In this document: piece after piece, positions 62,527 through 63,948 of the stretch
Layout of the letters: each line of letters opens with the position of its first letter
Numbering within the stretch: the first letter of the stretch is position 1
Source: Clostridia bacterium
Lineage (GTDB): Bacteria; Bacillota; Clostridia; Christensenellales; Aristaeellaceae
NCBI GenBank assembly: GCA_030530315.1
Contig: JAUMVG010000009.1
Span: forward strand, 1 to 63,948
Length of the DNA: 63,948 nucleotides
Direction of reading: 5' to 3'
Position numbers and translations under genes: made by a program
The notes under the pieces: generated by a model
What the model saw: only the letters and a program-made list of their open reading frames with translations
Told to the model about the DNA's origin: nothing
Databases searched by the model: none

Positions 62527-63039
62527 ATTAACGATCTCATGATTAACGAGGAGATCCGCGATCGCGAGGTGCGCGTTGTGGATCAGAACGGCGAACAGCT
62601 GGGCGTCATGTCCAGCAGGGACGCTTTGGCCCTGGCAGAGGAGCGCCAGCTTGACCTTGTCAAGATCGCCCCGCAGGCCCGTCCGCCGGTTTGCAAGCTC
62701 ATGGACTACGGCAAGTACCGCTTCGAACAGTCCAAGAAAGAGCGCGAATTCCGCAAAAATCAGAAGGTCATTACCGTCAAAGAGGTTCGCCTTTCCGCCA
62801 CCATCGAGGACCATGACATCGACGTGAAGTTCAAGAACGCCGTCAAGTTCCTGAAGGAAGGCAACAAGGTGAAGGTGACGATCCGCTTCCGTGGTCGCCA
62901 GATCACCCACTCCGAAATTGGCCGTCAGGTCATGAATGAGTTTGCCGATAGGATCAAGGAGTATGGCACCGTGGACAAGGCTCCCCAGATCGAGGGCCGC
63001 AACATGTCCATGTTCATCTCTCCGAGAGCATCCGACTAA
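62527..63039 (+). CDS. infC: Translation initiation factor IF-3, AUU start
   Basis: 170 aa. [50 protein letters not shown] and the C-terminal [18 protein letters not shown] are characteristic. The start is ATT at 62527, because AGGAGGTG lies 7 nt upstream; the first ATG (62539) is 19 nt from it, too far. The AUU start is the classic IF-3 autoregulation device. Confidence 0.95.
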   Translation: MNDLMINEEIRDREVRVVDQNGEQLGVMSSRDALALAEERQLDLVKIAPQARPPVCKLMDYGKYRFEQSKKEREFRKNQKVITVKEVRLSATIEDHDIDVKFKNAVKFLKEGNKVKVTIRFRGRQITHSEIGRQVMNEFADRIKEYGTVDKAPQIEGRNMSMFISPRASD

Positions 63040-63071
63040 CCACAACTGATCAACGAGAGGAGGAAAATCCC

Positions 63072-63269
63072 ATGCCCAAACAGAAGACGCATAAGGGCGC
63101 CGCAAAGCGTTTTAATCTCACCAAGAGCGGCAAGGTCAAGCGCGCTCAGGCTTTCAAGCGTCACATCCTGACCAAGAAGCCCACCAAGCGTACCCGTAAC
63201 CTGCGCAAGGCTGCCTATCTGACCACCACGGAAGGCAAGACCATGAAGAAACTGATTCCGTACAAGTAA
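63072..63269 (+). CDS. rpmI: Ribosomal protein bL35
   Basis: 65 aa, very basic: [14 protein letters not shown]...[16 protein letters not shown]...[18 protein letters not shown] precedes the ATG. 32 bp after infC, 15 bp before rplT. Confidence 0.97.
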   Translation: MPKQKTHKGAAKRFNLTKSGKVKRAQAFKRHILTKKPTKRTRNLRKAAYLTTTEGKTMKKLIPYK

Positions 63270-63284
63270 GGAGGCGAATCAACA

Positions 63285-63644
63285 ATGGCAAGAATCAAGC
63301 GTGCTGTCAACGCACAGAAGAAAAAGCGTAAGGTAATGAAGCTCGCCAAGGGTTACTTTGGCGCGAAGGGCAAGCAGTATCGCGCGGCCAGCGAACAGGT
63401 TCGCCGTTCTCTGCGCTACGCCTACATCGGCCGCAAGCTGAAGAAGCGCGACTTCCGCCGCCTGTGGATCGCCCGCATCAACGCGGCCGCCCGCATCAAC
63501 GGCATGAGCTACTCCAAGCTGATCAACGGCCTGAAGGTTGCCGGCATCGACATCAACCGCAAGATGCTGTCCGAGCTGGCGATCTCCGATCCCGCCGCGT
63601 TCGCGGTGCTGGCGGAAAAGGCCAAGGCTGCGCTGGAAAAGTAA
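63285..63644 (+). CDS. rplT: Ribosomal protein bL20
   Basis: 119 aa. [33 protein letters not shown] and [19 protein letters not shown] are diagnostic. Besides assembling the 50S subunit it is the expected repressor of this operon through the leader RNA. GGAGGCG before the ATG. Confidence 0.97.
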   Translation: MARIKRAVNAQKKKRKVMKLAKGYFGAKGKQYRAASEQVRRSLRYAYIGRKLKKRDFRRLWIARINAAARINGMSYSKLINGLKVAGIDINRKMLSELAISDPAAFAVLAEKAKAALEK

Positions 63645-63948
63645 TATAATACTAATCCCTGACTAAAACAAGACATTTCAGCGTCCTTTTCCGCGTTGGC
63701 GGTGTTGAAGCCCATTGACTTTTATGCACCGCCGCTATTCCGCACTGCGGAAGCGGCGGCAGCGCCGCGTGAATCCTTCGGATTCAAGGCGACAATCCCG
63801 TTGGGATTGTCGGTCGGCCTGCGGCCGACTGCCGACGTCACAATCCTATGGATTGGGACGCGGCACCCTGCGCGGGCTGGTCGCACCTGCCTTTGGCAGT
63901 GGCGCGACTGCTATGCGCCAGCAAGCCTGCGGGACTTCGCCTTGCCAA
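63645..63948. repeat. Short-loop hairpin island at the right edge
   Basis: 304 bp without a gene. Perfect hairpins with 3-nt loops: 63771-63785 (GAATCC), 63791-63811 (GACAATCCC), 63813-63829 (GTCGGCC), 63841-63855 (CAATCC), 63887-63899 (CTGCC), and a longer one at 63731-63757 (GCCGCT, then TTCCGC-ACT-GCGGAA). The 23-nt motif shared with the atp leader lies at 63647-63669 on the minus strand. Sequence continues past the edge. Confidence 0.82.

Overview
The window is high-GC DNA that looks like a chromosomal segment of an anaerobic, Gram-positive-type bacterium, probably a gut or rumen Clostridia (Bacillota). The reasons are a PolC-type replicase, a purR repressor of the Bacillus type, the frr-uppS-cdsA-dxr-rseP-ispG order, an infC-rpmI-rplT operon with an L20-type leader, strong SD sequences, sigma-A consensus promoters, an F-type ATP synthase whose c subunit carries a Na+-type ion site, and enzymes for plant pectin. 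The lineage is inferred from gene content only; no rRNA gene is present.

Layout. 1-412: 140-bp tandem repeats. 413-7682: a plant-polysaccharide locus with two divergent GH78 alpha-L-rhamnosidases, a patatin-like protein and a GH105 unsaturated rhamnogalacturonyl hydrolase. 7767-10222: a secreted FMN/FAD reductase divergent from a TetR regulator, with one palindrome lying across both promoters. 10342-10591: two tandem tRNA-Ala(GGC) genes. 10782-22720 (all minus): frr-uppS-cdsA-dxr-rseP-ispG-GNAT-PNPOx-polC, which combines ribosome recycling, undecaprenyl/MEP isoprenoid and phospholipid synthesis, and replication. 22886-25964: a redox-type cluster (ferredoxin-like protein, zinc-ribbon protein, divergent Crp/Fnr regulator) followed by a CapA-like protein. 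26126-30076: tRNA-Leu, a GH95-like glycosidase and pfkA. 30392-33420: argC-argJ-argB. 33809-40801: the complete atpI-B-E-F-H-A-G-D-C operon. 41240-47535: divergent genes for a giant secreted clostripain-type (C11) protein and an L,D-transpeptidase. 47749-50101: a lipoprotein and murC. 50398-52940: purR, upp, ksgA. 53226-54705: a HEPN-like/CBS protein with a small alarmone synthetase. 55249-57007: an IS3-family element. 57131-58744: pckA. 58988-62066: znuA-zur-znuC-znuB. 62527-63644: infC-rpmI-rplT. 63645-63948: an island of short perfect hairpins.

How the parts work together. The GH78/GH105 enzymes would deramnosylate and finish degrading rhamnogalacturonan oligosaccharides; PfkA and PckA serve central carbon flow; the ATP synthase probably couples to Na+. 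Intergenic DNA is unusually rich in dispersed repeats: GTCATCCTGAGCG-type inverted repeats, a ~75-bp element in about four copies, AG-rich GGGAATAGGGAAAA tracts, a 23-nt motif shared by the atp leader and the rplT tail, and short-loop hairpin clusters.

The best candidates for something new are the HEPN-like/CBS protein paired with an alarmone synthetase, the fully overlapped divergent promoter-operator controlling a flavinylated extracytosolic reductase, and the ATP synthase combining a two-carboxylate c subunit with an epsilon subunit lacking its inhibitory domain. All coding calls come from reading translations and motifs; no database search was possible.
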